The notes beneath the pieces are model-generated. The model was not told the origin of the DNA. It ran no database searches and was given only the letters and a program-made list of their open reading frames with translations. Below are positions 34,936 through 44,459 of a stretch of DNA of 54,670 nt, one piece after another. Source of the DNA: Defluviitaleaceae bacterium (GTDB lineage Bacteria; Bacillota; Clostridia; Lachnospirales; WQUN01); assembly GCA_009779755.1 (NCBI GenBank), contig WRDO01000020.1, forward strand, positions 1 through 54,670, given 5' to 3'. The translations under genes were made by a program, and so were the position numbers. The stretch's first letter is position 1, and the number at the start of each line of letters is the position of its first letter.

Positions 34936-36236
34936 TTATTGGATAGTTGACGGTTTTTCTTCCTGTGCACCCACCAGATAACCCCCGTGGAAAATGCCCG
35001 TAACGCGCTCACGATAAAGAGCGCGTTTGCGTTTCCCCGCCATGAATATAAGGTGTGCGCGAAGAACGGCGCGATAAAGAGGCTGATATTCACGACGGTG
35101 TTATAAAAAGCGAGGTACATCATACGGTTGTCATCGGGGGTAGCTTCCAATACGCCGTTGAGCAAAGCTGTGTTGATGCCGATGGCCGAAATCCCCGTAA
35201 ATATCGAAAGGACCGCCATCATATACACGCTGCCTACGAACGGGGCAAGCGCGGTATTGGCCGCGAGCAGGAAGCCGGAAACGACAAAGATCATACTGTT
35301 GCCGTATTTGCGCAGCCATTTTTGCCAAAACCCGCCCGATAGAAACGCCGACACGCCGGACGCAAGCGCGTAGATGGCGAACCATAATTCGGTGGATTGC
35401 AACGTACGTACCTGATGTATGGCGAACAACGGCCAACCCGCCTGCCAAGTGAATACGAAGAAAATCGCGGGGATAAAAAACGCGCGGAAACGCTTGTCTG
35501 TGCGTATGATGCGGAAGAGGCCCTTTTGCCCGGCGGGAACGGGTACGGAATGGGTGTCTTCCGTTTTTATACGGTTAAACATCATGACTTCCAATACACC
35601 CACACAGAAGGCGATCACGAAAAATATTTGGTATAAAAGCATCCGCTGTTCCTCGGTACGGGGTACGAACGTGATGACCAAACCCGTGATGATACTCACC
35701 ACCGGGATGATCGCCTGCCCGAACTTCGTGCGCAGGGCGATGGCTTGGCCGCGGGTATTTCCGTTAAAAATATTACCCAAAAGGCTTTGCAATGACGTTT
35801 GCGATAACGCGTCCGGGCAGTTCATCAGGCCCAGCATAACGACGAAGAGCATGGGGCGTATAAAAGCCGGCAACGCGGGTATCAACGCCAAAGCAAGGAT
35901 CAAGGCACGGCTCACCAAGATAAACAATGCCGTGGCCTTTTTTTGGTTGGCGAAACGCCTGAACAGCCACGCGCCGGGCAAAAGCACGATGGCCGCCACC
36001 GCACCGGGCAAAGAATTTAAGAGCGTGATATGGAATTCCGTACCGCCGAGGCGGTTAAGGAACGGGAGCGCGAAGGGCCGCCACAAGCTGGACGCCGTAT
36101 CAAACAGCAGCCCGTACATGATAAAAAACCAAATATTGGTGCCGCGCATACGGCTCACGTCGCGCCGCATGTTAAACAAACCCTCACGTACGTTCATATT
36201 GCGGAACAGGTAGCCGAACCGTGTGGTTAAGCGCAT
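34932..36236 (-). CDS. MFS transporter
   Basis: About 434 residues with around 12 hydrophobic segments, starting with a basic cytosolic stretch ([11 protein letters not shown]) before the first helix. The sequence [20 protein letters not shown] and the loop [12 protein letters not shown] between the two halves fit the major facilitator superfamily. Substrate unknown; drug efflux is possible. ATG 36236 with AGGGAG is chosen over an in-frame start at 36281, which lies inside the upstream gene. It is the third gene after ileS and the HAD phosphatase. Confidence 0.82.
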   Translation of the reverse strand: MRLTTRFGYLFRNMNVREGLFNMRRDVSRMRGTNIWFFIMYGLLFDTASSLWRPFALPFLNRLGGTEFHITLLNSLPGAVAAIVLLPGAWLFRRFANQKKATALFILVSRALILALALIPALPAFIRPMLFVVMLGLMNCPDALSQTSLQSLLGNIFNGNTRGQAIALRTKFGQAIIPVVSIITGLVITFVPRTEEQRMLLYQIFFVIAFCVGVLEVMMFNRIKTEDTHSVPVPAGQKGLFRIIRTDKRFRAFFIPAIFFVFTWQAGWPLFAIHQVRTLQSTELWFAIYALASGVSAFLSGGFWQKWLRKYGNSMIFVVSGFLLAANTALAPFVGSVYMMAVLSIFTGISAIGINTALLNGVLEATPDDNRMMYLAFYNTVVNISLFIAPFFAHTLYSWRGNANALFIVSALRAFSTGVIWWVHRKKNRQLSNN

Positions 36237-36249
36237 TCGTCGTCGCTCC

Positions 36250-37086
36250 CTAAGGTTGTAGTAAATATTGGTGAATTGCAACGCTTACCGCGTTTTCGTT
36301 GTTGCTTGCGGATAAGAGGACGTCCGCCGCTTGTATGGCGGAGGGTACGGCGTTGGCGACGGCGATGCCCAGTCCCGCAGCTTTTAGCATAGCCACGTCG
36401 TTTGCTTCATCACCGACGGCGATGACTTCATCCATCGGTATACCAAGGCTTTGGGCCAGTATTTCTATCCCGCGCCCTTTATCCACGCCGAGGGGAATGA
36501 GCTCAAGCAAGGAATGCGCGGAAAACATGACTTGGCATTTACCCGCAAAATGTACGGACGTATATGCGGCGACCTCCAATAAGTCTTCATGTTTGCCGTG
36601 GATGAGGATTTTGTATACGTCTTCGCGTTCGTCTGCGTATGCGGATACGACGCGTGCGCCGAGCCTCTTCATTTCGTCGAACAGCCGCGAATCCCGCAGC
36701 GCTTCCTCGGCGATGAGATATCCTTCATTATTATACGCAAGCATATGCATTTCATTATATTGGGTTATGACGGATGGGAGCGTGGTAAATATTTCATGCG
36801 CGGTTTTAATGGGCATTAATTCGTTGTGCAGCAATTTAACTTCGCCGTCGCCAAGGATTTCGTATACCGAGCCGCCGTTGAAGCCGATACCGTATTGGCC
36901 GGGGATGTGCAATCCCAGCGTTTCCTCGTAGAATTTAAGTGAATGCCACGTGCGCCCGCTGGAAAGTACGATTTTTTTACCCGCGGCAAGTGCGGTTTTT
37001 ACGGCATCGCAAACGGTTTCGGTTATTTTCCCTTGGCTGTTTAACAATGTACCGTCCACATCGGTGCAGAGCAATCGGTAACTCAT
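36250..37086 (-). CDS. Cof-type HAD-superfamily phosphatase
   Basis: A 278-residue HAD hydrolase with motif I CTDVDGTLLNSQGK (nucleophile Asp9, Asp11), motif II VLSSGRTW, motif III Lys in GVDKGRGIEIL and motif IV VAVGDEANDVAML. A large type IIB cap lies between. Members dephosphorylate sugar phosphates, nucleotides or FMN. It overlaps the ileS stop by four bases, so it is co-expressed with the synthetase. Confidence 0.93.
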   Translation of the reverse strand: MSYRLLCTDVDGTLLNSQGKITETVCDAVKTALAAGKKIVLSSGRTWHSLKFYEETLGLHIPGQYGIGFNGGSVYEILGDGEVKLLHNELMPIKTAHEIFTTLPSVITQYNEMHMLAYNNEGYLIAEEALRDSRLFDEMKRLGARVVSAYADEREDVYKILIHGKHEDLLEVAAYTSVHFAGKCQVMFSAHSLLELIPLGVDKGRGIEILAQSLGIPMDEVIAVGDEANDVAMLKAAGLGIAVANAVPSAIQAADVLLSASNNENAVSVAIHQYLLQP

Positions 37087-40000
37087 ATGCGCCTAACCCA
37101 TAGTTTGATATCCGCGCCGTTGATGTTCCATTCCTTTACATAAGCGTCGGGTGAGGGAGGGGAAGGGTCAAGTTTATCGGCCAGCAATTCCGCGGCGATA
37201 AAGGAACGGTTATTATCAATAACGCTTGCCAGCATATCGTTCCCGCCGTATCCCGCGGTGATGGCATCCGTTACTTCGTAGCCCGCTTCACGCCGCATGG
37301 TTTGCCACTTGCTCACCAGTTCGCGTACATTACCCTCCTCAATGAGTTCGGGGGTGAGGGTCGTATCCAACACCACGGTAATGCCTTTATCACTCGCCGC
37401 CGAGTAGCCTTCCTTTTGTAAACTTTCGACCAGTACATCGTCCATGGAGAGGGAAACGTCCGTATCTTCGATGGAAGTTTCCCATTTCCCTTGTTTTAAA
37501 GCGGTCATAACAACGGGGGCGTTTGCGTTAAGGGCTTCGGTGATTTTGGGTACGAGCTTACCGTAACGCGGGCCGAGGGTGCGCAGGTTGGGTTTGATGC
37601 GGACGGATGTATAACCCGCCGCGTCATCCACAAAACGAAGGGATTTTACATTCAATTCTTCCTTGATGACCGCAACGTAATCATCGCTTGGCGCGCGTAC
37701 ACCGTAGGGTAAAGCAACCAGCATTTCCGGCAGGGGTTGTCGGGTTTTAACGTTGGCGGTATTGCGTGCGGCGCGGCCAAGCTGAACAATATCGAGCACG
37801 AGGGTCATTTGACCTTCGAGCTGCGTGTCAATGAAAGCGGGGTTATAAACCGGATAATCGTTTAAGTGTATGGACAGGGGATACGACTCATTCGTAGGCA
37901 ACCCCCGTACTAAGTTCTGATAAATCAATTCCGTCATAAACGGCACAAAGGGCGCGGCGAGTTTGGCCAATTCGACCAAAACCGTATGCAGTACGAGGAA
38001 TGCGTTTACCTTGTCCAGCTCCATACCCCCTTCCCAAAAACGCTTACGGGTGCGGCGCAGGTACCAATTGCTCAATTCATCCACGAACTGCTCCAGCGCG
38101 CGGGCGGATTCGGTCAACTCATAACAAGCCAAGCCGTCATCGATCGTTTTAATTAACGAATGCAGACGCGACAATATCCACCTGTCCATGGCGGGCAGCG
38201 TTCCGATTTCGGATAATGTATGATCGTACGGGTTAAATTGATCGATTTCCGCATACAGCACATAGAAGGCGTAGGTATTCCAAAGGGTTCCCATAAATTT
38301 GCGTTGGGCTTCCATGATGATTTCGTCGGAATAGCGGAAATTGTTCCACGGGGGTGCGCCGATGTAAAAATACCAGCGGATCGCATCCGCGCCGTGTTTC
38401 CCCAACGCGTCCATGGGGAATACGACGTTACCCTTGGATTTTGACATCTTCTTTCCGGTTTCGTCCAAACCGAGGCCGGTGACGATGACGTTCTTGTAAG
38501 GGGATTTTTCAAAAAGGATCGTGGAAATGGCCATCAACGTATAAAACCATCCCCGCGTTTGATCGACGCCTTCCGAGATAAAATCCGCAGGGAACTGTTC
38601 ATCGAATCGCTCCCTGTTCTCAAAGGGATAATGCCACTGCGCAAAAGGCATCGCACCCGCGTCGAACCAGCAATCGATGACCTCGGGTGTGCGGTACATT
38701 CGGTTACCGCATTTTGAGCACATCAATTTGATCGCATCGATGTAGGGTTTATGAAGGTCAATATTCTCCGGTACGTCGATACCCTTTACCGCCAGTTCCT
38801 CAATGCTTCCGATACAGTGCATGTGGCCGCAGCCTTCCGCTTCGCACAGCCAAATCGGCAGGGGCGTACCCCAATACCGTTCACGGCTCAGGCTCCAGTC
38901 GATCACGTTTTCGATGAAATTACCGAAGCGGCCCGTTTTCATGTGGTCGGGCATCCAATTGACGGTATTGTTCACCGCCATCAATTCGTCGCGTAATTCG
39001 CTCATCTTAATAAACCATTGGTCACGGGCGTAGTAAATAAGCGGTGTGTCGCACCGCCAACAGAAGGGGTAGCTGTGTTCGTATTCCTTACGCTTAAAAA
39101 GCTGCCCGCGTTCCTTCAACACGCGGATGATGTTTTTATCCGCATCCTTTACGAATTGCCCCGTAAAGAGGTATGCCGCGTCCGTAAAGCATCCTTGGTC
39201 GTTGACCAATTGGATCAACGGCAAGCCGTATCCCTTCGAAATACGCGCGTCGTCCTCGCCGAAGGCCGGCGCGATATGCACGATGCCGGAACCGTCCGTC
39301 AGCGTTACATAGCTGTCGCATACTACGGTGCAATAATTCTCAATGGCGTTGGCTTCGGGAGAAAAGTCAAACAACGGCTCGTATTTTTTGCCTTCAAGGT
39401 CTTTTCCCTTAAGCGTTTCCAATATTTCATAACCTTCGCCCAATACGGTCTCCGCCAAGGCTTTCGCCAAAATATAAATACGCCCTTCGAACAAAGCTCT
39501 TACGTAATCCTCTTTGGGGTTTACACACAAAGCCACGTTGGAGGGGAGCGTCCAAGGGGTGGTGGTCCAAGCTAAAAGGAATTCGGAATCGGGGGAAAGG
39601 ACTTTAAACGCAACGAAAATGGAGGCTTCTTTTATATCCTTATAACCTTGGGCTACCTCGTGGCTGGAGAGCGGCGTGCCGCAGCGCGGGCAGTAGGGTG
39701 ATACGCGGTAGCTTTTTTCGATCAGGCCCTTGTCCCAGATTTCCTTTAAGGCCCACCATACGGACTCGATATATTTGTTGTCGTAGGTGATGTAGGGCGT
39801 GTCCATGTCCGCCCAATAACCTACGCGCTGGCTCATTTCCTCCCAAGTGGCTTTGTAAGTCCACACGGATTCCTTGCATTTTTTAATAAAAGGTTCGACG
39901 CCGTATTCCTCGATTTGCGGCTTGCCGCTGATGCCGAGCTTCTTTTCCACTTCCAACTCCACAGGGAGGCCGTGCGTGTCCCAGCCCGCTTTGCGCAGTA

Positions 40001-40235
40001 CCCGTTTGCCCTTCATCGTTTGGTAACGGGGAATTAAATCCTTTACCGCCCGCGTGATGACATGCCCGAAGTGGGGTTGGCCGTTGGCACCCGGCGGGCC
40101 GTCATAAAAAGTAAAAGCATCCGCCCCTTCGCGAAGGGAGATGCTTTTATTAAAAATATCATGCTCGCGCCAAAATTCCAAAACCGCCTGCTCACGATCG
40201 GCAAATTGCAATGAAGTGGGTACCTTCGTGTACAT
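37083..40235 (-). CDS. ileS: Isoleucyl-tRNA synthetase
   Basis: About 1050 residues. The class I signatures are YDGPPGANGQPHFGHV (HIGH-type HFGH at 55-58) and KMSKSKGN near 595. WDTHGLPVELEVEKKLG, the editing domain and VDQTRGWFYTLMAIS identify IleRS. Length, the GQPHFGH form and the C-terminal region without an obvious zinc-finger suggest the eukaryote-like type 2 group, which is often mupirocin-tolerant; this is inference. ATG 40235 with AAGGAG is preferred to an in-frame start at 40259. The leader from the promoter is only about 20-25 bases, so no T-box controls this gene. A phosphatase and a transporter follow. Confidence 0.96.
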   Translation of the reverse strand: MYTKVPTSLQFADREQAVLEFWREHDIFNKSISLREGADAFTFYDGPPGANGQPHFGHVITRAVKDLIPRYQTMKGKRVLRKAGWDTHGLPVELEVEKKLGISGKPQIEEYGVEPFIKKCKESVWTYKATWEEMSQRVGYWADMDTPYITYDNKYIESVWWALKEIWDKGLIEKSYRVSPYCPRCGTPLSSHEVAQGYKDIKEASIFVAFKVLSPDSEFLLAWTTTPWTLPSNVALCVNPKEDYVRALFEGRIYILAKALAETVLGEGYEILETLKGKDLEGKKYEPLFDFSPEANAIENYCTVVCDSYVTLTDGSGIVHIAPAFGEDDARISKGYGLPLIQLVNDQGCFTDAAYLFTGQFVKDADKNIIRVLKERGQLFKRKEYEHSYPFCWRCDTPLIYYARDQWFIKMSELRDELMAVNNTVNWMPDHMKTGRFGNFIENVIDWSLSRERYWGTPLPIWLCEAEGCGHMHCIGSIEELAVKGIDVPENIDLHKPYIDAIKLMCSKCGNRMYRTPEVIDCWFDAGAMPFAQWHYPFENRERFDEQFPADFISEGVDQTRGWFYTLMAISTILFEKSPYKNVIVTGLGLDETGKKMSKSKGNVVFPMDALGKHGADAIRWYFYIGAPPWNNFRYSDEIIMEAQRKFMGTLWNTYAFYVLYAEIDQFNPYDHTLSEIGTLPAMDRWILSRLHSLIKTIDDGLACYELTESARALEQFVDELSNWYLRRTRKRFWEGGMELDKVNAFLVLHTVLVELAKLAAPFVPFMTELIYQNLVRGLPTNESYPLSIHLNDYPVYNPAFIDTQLEGQMTLVLDIVQLGRAARNTANVKTRQPLPEMLVALPYGVRAPSDDYVAVIKEELNVKSLRFVDDAAGYTSVRIKPNLRTLGPRYGKLVPKITEALNANAPVVMTALKQGKWETSIEDTDVSLSMDDVLVESLQKEGYSAASDKGITVVLDTTLTPELIEEGNVRELVSKWQTMRREAGYEVTDAITAGYGGNDMLASVIDNNRSFIAAELLADKLDPSPPSPDAYVKEWNINGADIKLWVRRI

Positions 40236-40262
40236 CAAATCACGCTCCTTAAAAATCACCCT

Positions 40263-40290
40263 AGTATAACATAGCGGAAACCCTTGTAAA
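40263..40290 (-). promoter_or_regulatory. Promoter of ileS
   Basis: On the minus strand TTTACA (40285-40290) and TATACT (40263-40268) are 16 bases apart, shortly before the AAGGAG and ATG of ileS. Confidence 0.7.
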
Positions 40291-40301
40291 CATGGTAAGA
40301 T

Positions 40302-40326
40302 ACATGTACCGGAATCCGGTACATGT
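40302..40326. promoter_or_regulatory. Perfect 25-bp palindrome, possible operator
   Basis: ACATGTACCGGA and TCCGGTACATGT flank a single central A with no mismatch. It lies between the ileS promoter and the start of the TIM-barrel gene at 40349. The absence of a T run argues against a terminator. A dimeric regulator could bind here and control the rightward gene, the divergent ileS, or both. Confidence 0.55.
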
Positions 40327-40348
40327 TAAACGAAGGGACGAACCGTAT

Positions 40349-41221
40349 ATGAAAATCTCCGTTTCCACCTACAGCTTCGCCGCTTTAACGAAGGACGGCA
40401 CGATGACCTTAAGCGATTGTATAAAATCCGCTAAGAAAATGGGTTTTGAAGGCATTGAGTTCGCCGACCATGTCCCTTTCGGGAACGACCCGATCGCCTA
40501 CGCAACGCAATTAAAAAAGGAATGTACCGAAGTCGGCTTGGAAGTCGTCAATTACACCGTACACGCGGATTTCCTGAATAATGCAGAAGGGCCCGAAAGC
40601 GAAGTCGAGCGCGTCAAAAAATTGGTTGATGTAGCCGCTGCACTCGGCGCGAAGGGTATGCGCCATGACGCAACGTGGGGTATCAAAAAGGATTGCCGTG
40701 TCGGTCGGTGGGGCACCTTCGATACGGCGGTGCGTACATTGGCCGATTGTTGCCGCCTCGTTACCGAATACGCCGCAACCAAAGGCATCCGCACCATGGT
40801 GGAAAATCACGGCTATTTTGCCCAAGATTCGGACCGTATGGAAAAGCTCGTCGCCACCGTCGCCCACGACAATTTCGGTATCCTGTGCGATATGGGTAAC
40901 TTCCTGTGCGTGGACGAAGACCCGATCCTTGCCGTTTCCCGCATCGCGCCGTACACCGTTCATGCCCATGCCAAGGACTTCCACGTAAAGAACGGCAGCC
41001 AGCCCCATCCCGGACAGGGCTTTTTCGGTACGCGGGGCGGCAACCACCTGCGCGGCGCGATCGTAGGCCATGGCGTGGTTCCCGTGCAGCAATGCCTGCG
41101 GATTTTAAAGAACGCGGGGTATGACGGATATGTATCTATTGAATTCGAAGGAATCGAAAACCCGTTGATCGGTATCTCCTACGGGTTGGAAAACCTGCGC
41201 CGCTATATCGAAACCATGTAA
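40349..41221 (+). CDS. Sugar phosphate isomerase/epimerase-like TIM-barrel protein
   Basis: About 290 residues (MKISVSTYSFAALTKDGTMT) in the xylose-isomerase-like superfamily. Metal-site strands: GIRTMVENHGYF with Glu, NFGILCDMGNFL with Asp, PYTVHAHAKDF with His, and YDGYVSIEFEGIE with Glu. It is distinct from the barrel at 20801. ATG 40349 follows GAAGGGA at 40332-40338; an upstream in-frame start would run through the palindrome at 40302-40326. It stands alone on this strand. Confidence 0.88.
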   Translation: MKISVSTYSFAALTKDGTMTLSDCIKSAKKMGFEGIEFADHVPFGNDPIAYATQLKKECTEVGLEVVNYTVHADFLNNAEGPESEVERVKKLVDVAAALGAKGMRHDATWGIKKDCRVGRWGTFDTAVRTLADCCRLVTEYAATKGIRTMVENHGYFAQDSDRMEKLVATVAHDNFGILCDMGNFLCVDEDPILAVSRIAPYTVHAHAKDFHVKNGSQPHPGQGFFGTRGGNHLRGAIVGHGVVPVQQCLRILKNAGYDGYVSIEFEGIENPLIGISYGLENLRRYIETM

Positions 41222-41258
41222 AAAGCCCTTCGTTAAAAATACCACGATTACGTATTGG

Positions 41259-42533
41259 TTAATTCCGTATAAACCCCTCCAGCGCGTCCGTCAAATCCCG
41301 GCTGTTGGGGACGGAAAAATTATTGATGACCAATACGTCGTTTATATCGTGATCCCGCATAAAAGCGGCTAAGTCAAGCGTGGGTTGGTCCGCGCGGTTA
41401 AATCGGCGGAAGTCGATTACATAAATATTTTCATAATGCGCAAGTAAAAACGGGACAAAAGCGTTGGCGAAGGATTCCTTAACCACCGCGATCGATTTAC
41501 CGTTACGCGTATCGGTATGGATATGGATAAGCGCGTGGTCGCCTTCGGTGAAGACGTTGTATTTATTCATTATATCCGGCGGAAGGTGGGGGTTGACGAC
41601 CGTGATCCCACGTCCGTCGGCTTTTGTGATATCGCTAAAAACCGTTGCGGTATAGGGTGTCGGAGGCAGGAAAAATTCCACCGTGTCGGGGTTGCGTGCC
41701 GCAACGGCCGCTTGTGGGTGTCCCTGTACTTGGCGGTGACGTAAACCTACGAAACCTTCGATATAACCATGTTCCCAAAGCGTAATATCGCACGGCGTTA
41801 ACCCCATCGCCTCACAAAACGCAACGTACGCCTGCCACGCACCGCGCGCCGTCCAGTGGTGGTCGGTACGGAAGAAGAGGTATTCATCCTTATTATCATA
41901 TAAAAATGAAAAAGCATCGACTGTGATAATGCGATCATCGAGCGCGTTGTATATCGCGTTGATTGCGCCGCGCGTATCGTGCGCTTCGGTTATATATTGG
42001 CTTGGCGCGTAAAGGACAAAGCTGTTGGGTACGATCATCGAAATCACGCGGCGATCGGGCACGGCGAATCCATGAAGGAGATTCGGGCTGACAGCCTGCG
42101 CGAAACGGTTCATTACCCGCGTATAATTGGCGTTATTTTCATGATGGGTTTCCTGTATGTGCATGATGCGGTCGCCAACGATTAAAAAGAAGTTGCCGTC
42201 GTTCTCCGTAATTGTGCCGATGATATCGAGGTTTTCGTCGCCGTGGATAACCGCCGTGCCGCCTTCACGTTCGATATAGACAGCGCGTCCGGTATTCCCC
42301 GCGATTTCCATCAAGCCGTCGCGGTGCGGGAATTGATCGGCAAAGTATTCGTCAAAATCACTCGTCCACCGCCCGGAAAACAATTCCCGAAGGGAAAAGC
42401 GCGGTCGCTGCGCCAGCGCGCGGTTTTCCGTTTCCGAATAATCCGCTGCGGGTGTAAGCCACCACAAAATACCCAACGCGAATAAGGGTATAAAAAATGC
42501 AAGTGAAATGATCATCGCCCATCGTTTTTTCAT
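41259..42533 (-). CDS. DHHW-type O-acetylation protein (AlgJ/AlgX-like)
   Basis: A 424-residue protein with an N-terminal membrane anchor (about 6-26, ISLAFFIPLFALGILWWL) and an extracytoplasmic SGNH-like domain. The signature RTDHHWTARGAW and VKESFANAFVPFL (the conserved ESF with the likely Ser nucleophile) mark the DHHW family. These proteins move acetyl groups onto a surface polysaccharide using acetate supplied by an MBOAT protein, which is encoded nine bases upstream in the same operon. GGGGGCAGGT precedes the ATG. Confidence 0.88.
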   Translation of the reverse strand: MKKRWAMIISLAFFIPLFALGILWWLTPAADYSETENRALAQRPRFSLRELFSGRWTSDFDEYFADQFPHRDGLMEIAGNTGRAVYIEREGGTAVIHGDENLDIIGTITENDGNFFLIVGDRIMHIQETHHENNANYTRVMNRFAQAVSPNLLHGFAVPDRRVISMIVPNSFVLYAPSQYITEAHDTRGAINAIYNALDDRIITVDAFSFLYDNKDEYLFFRTDHHWTARGAWQAYVAFCEAMGLTPCDITLWEHGYIEGFVGLRHRQVQGHPQAAVAARNPDTVEFFLPPTPYTATVFSDITKADGRGITVVNPHLPPDIMNKYNVFTEGDHALIHIHTDTRNGKSIAVVKESFANAFVPFLLAHYENIYVIDFRRFNRADQPTLDLAAFMRDHDINDVLVINNFSVPNSRDLTDALEGFIRN

Positions 42534-42542
42534 ACCTGCCCC

Positions 42543-43943
42543 CTAGAACCGGAAATAAATAAACGGATTAAAGCTCTGCCCCGCCAAAAACGCCGTGGAA
42601 AGTAATAATAATACGGAATTATAACAAAGCGATAACATCGGGTAGAGTGCGGAGCCTTTGTTAATTAATCGTTCCGCCCATATTTTCGGCTTCGGGCTTG
42701 CCGCCGCGAAGCAAATCAAAATCAGCGGAAAACGGCCCAGCCATAAGGATGGCGTTTCCGTCCCGGCAAAATCATTGTACCCCAGCAAGCTCTTTAGAAA
42801 CCCAACCAACCGTGCGAAATCGGTAAAATAAAATATCACCCAACCCAGCACCACCGCGGGGAAGGTGTAAATCATGGGTAATACCCCCGCAATTTTCCGC
42901 GGAAAAATCGGAAGCACCCACCGTTCGAACGCGAGCCATACGGCGAAGTACAGCCCCCAAATCACGAAATTCCAACTCGCGCCGTGCCATAATCCCGTCA
43001 AAAACCACGTAACGGTCAAGCTCAACACGACCCGTTTACGGTTCCCGCCCAGCGGAATGTATACGTAATCGCGGAAGAACGCCCCCAAGCTGATGTGCCA
43101 CCGCCGCCAAAAATCGCCGATGGACTTGGCGAAATACGGATAGCGGAAATTCTCCCCGTATTTAAAGCCGAATATCTTACCCAACCCAATCGCCATATCC
43201 GAATAACCCGAAAAATCGAAATAGATGTGCGCGGTAAACATAAGGATACCCAGCAAAGCGTCGGCAGCGGGGAGGGTATACAACCTTCCGTCCAGTAAGC
43301 CCGATGCGACTTCGCCCGTAGTGTTGGCCAGCAATACCTTTTTCCCCAATCCGCAGCAAAAACGCGTGATCCCCTCGGCGCAACCCTCCCATGTAAACGG
43401 CCGGTTGCGCAGCTGCTTCTCCAATTCCGAATACCGCAGGATCGGCCCCGCGATCAACGGCGGGAACAAAGAAACGAACAATAAAAAATCGGTGAACGAC
43501 TTTTGTACGTTCACTTTGCCGCGGTACACGTCAATTGTGTATGACATCGTTTGGAAGGTATAAAAACTGATACCGATGGGTAACGCAATTCCCGGCAGGG
43601 TAGGGGTCACGTTAAACGCCAAGCCTATGTTATACAAGTAGAAGTCTAAATACTTAAACACGCCCAAAAGCATTAAGTTGGTCGCAATCGAAAATATAAG
43701 CGCACCCTTCGCCAGCCGTTCGGTCCCCAGCCTCCGTGCCCTTCCGATTACCCGCCCGCAAAAATAATCTTGCGTCGCCGAAAACAACAACAGGATTACC
43801 CAAATCGGCTCTCCCCACGCATAAAATGCCAACGATAGGAGAATCAATATTATATTCCTACGCCCGATACCGGGTGTAAGCGCGTACAACAGCACGCAAA
43901 CGGGTAAAAACCCATAAAGGAAAAACAAGGACGAAAAAACCAA
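42543..43943 (-). CDS. MBOAT-family membrane O-acyltransferase (AlgI-like)
   Basis: A 466-residue polytopic protein. The MBOAT core is visible: IALPIGISFYTFQTMSYTID, SLFPPLIAGPILRYSE, IYFDFSGYSDMAIGLGKIFG, then FWRRWHISLGAFFRDYVYIP and the catalytic His in LTGLWHGASWNFVIWG. It passes acetyl groups across the membrane to the DHHW partner for polysaccharide O-acetylation. The start is TTG at 43943, nine bases after AGGGAG. A possible promoter (TTGTCA, 19 bases, TACAAT) overlaps the divergent tRNA promoter. Confidence 0.92.
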   Translation of the reverse strand: MVFSSLFFLYGFLPVCVLLYALTPGIGRRNIILILLSLAFYAWGEPIWVILLLFSATQDYFCGRVIGRARRLGTERLAKGALIFSIATNLMLLGVFKYLDFYLYNIGLAFNVTPTLPGIALPIGISFYTFQTMSYTIDVYRGKVNVQKSFTDFLLFVSLFPPLIAGPILRYSELEKQLRNRPFTWEGCAEGITRFCCGLGKKVLLANTTGEVASGLLDGRLYTLPAADALLGILMFTAHIYFDFSGYSDMAIGLGKIFGFKYGENFRYPYFAKSIGDFWRRWHISLGAFFRDYVYIPLGGNRKRVVLSLTVTWFLTGLWHGASWNFVIWGLYFAVWLAFERWVLPIFPRKIAGVLPMIYTFPAVVLGWVIFYFTDFARLVGFLKSLLGYNDFAGTETPSLWLGRFPLILICFAAASPKPKIWAERLINKGSALYPMLSLCYNSVLLLLSTAFLAGQSFNPFIYFRF

Positions 43944-44005
43944 ACGCGTATGCTCCCTTAAGCGAACGGTAATACCGCGTTATTGTAGCATACCCCATCA
44001 AACGA

Positions 44006-44034
44006 TTGACAAACATTTTTATCCTTGCTATATT
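44006..44034 (+). promoter_or_regulatory. Promoter of the tRNA-Thr/tRNA-Gln unit
   Basis: TTGACA (44006-44011), a 17-base spacer and TATATT (44029-44034), ending 12 bases before the first tRNA. Confidence 0.85.
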
Positions 44035-44045
44035 ATCTGCCGCGT

Positions 44046-44118
44046 GCTAATGTAGCTCAGTCGATAGAGCAGCTGATTCGTAATCAGCAGGTCGGGGGTT
44101 TGAGTCCCCCCATTAGCT
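44046..44118 (+). tRNA. tRNA-Thr (anticodon CGT)
   Basis: The acceptor arms GCTAATG (44046-44052) and CATTAGC (44111-44117) pair fully; the anticodon stem CTGAT/ATCAG encloses TTCGTAA with anticodon CGT, reading ACG. The T arm GGGGG-TTTGAGT-CCCCC is intact. CCA is not encoded. Confidence 0.95.
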
Positions 44119-44127
44119 TCCCCACAA

Positions 44128-44199
44128 TGGGCTGTCGCCAAGCGGTAAGGCACAGGACTTTGACTCCTGCATTCGATGGTTCAAATCCATCCAGCTCAG
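44128..44199 (+). tRNA. tRNA-Gln (anticodon TTG)
   Basis: TGGGCTG (44128-44134) pairs with CAGCTCA (44192-44198) with one G-U; the anticodon stem CAGGA/TCCTG encloses CTTTGAC with anticodon TTG. The T arm GATGG-TTCAAAT-CCATC is intact. It lies nine bases after tRNA-Thr. CCA is not encoded. Confidence 0.95.
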
Positions 44200-44204
44200 T
44201 AAAT

Positions 44205-44232
44205 AAAGGCATCCCGAGTGGGTGCCTTTGTT
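44205..44232 (+). terminator. Terminator of the tRNA unit
   Basis: AAAGGCATCCC (44205-44215) pairs with GGGTGCCTTT (44220-44229) around GAGT, followed by a short T-rich tail. The following stretch to 44459 shows no clear gene; it is AT-rich and precedes the first gene of the effector-like island. Confidence 0.7.
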
Positions 44233-44459
44233 CATTAACACAATATTAATACATTGCTTTATTTCCAATGTGCGGTTTTTCAAATAATCATAGGCAGACG
44301 CGTTTGACCATACTGAGAAACGATTCAGAAACATCAACAAGACCCGACGTTCATTCATATGACGCGGTTCTTTTTATTACTGTTTTTTGAGCTGCTTTTC
44401 ATTATTAATCGTAGTAAATAACGGCGAACTTTTTTATTAATAAAATGGGAGGTTTTATC

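Noticed and set aside
35419..36213. 264-residue frame opposite the MFS gene
   Set aside because: It is antisense to a convincing transporter and lacks a ribosome site or domain pattern.
44113..44358. 81-residue minus-strand frame over the tRNAs
   Set aside because: It overlaps the tRNA-Gln gene and has no ribosome site; composition does not resemble a transposase end.
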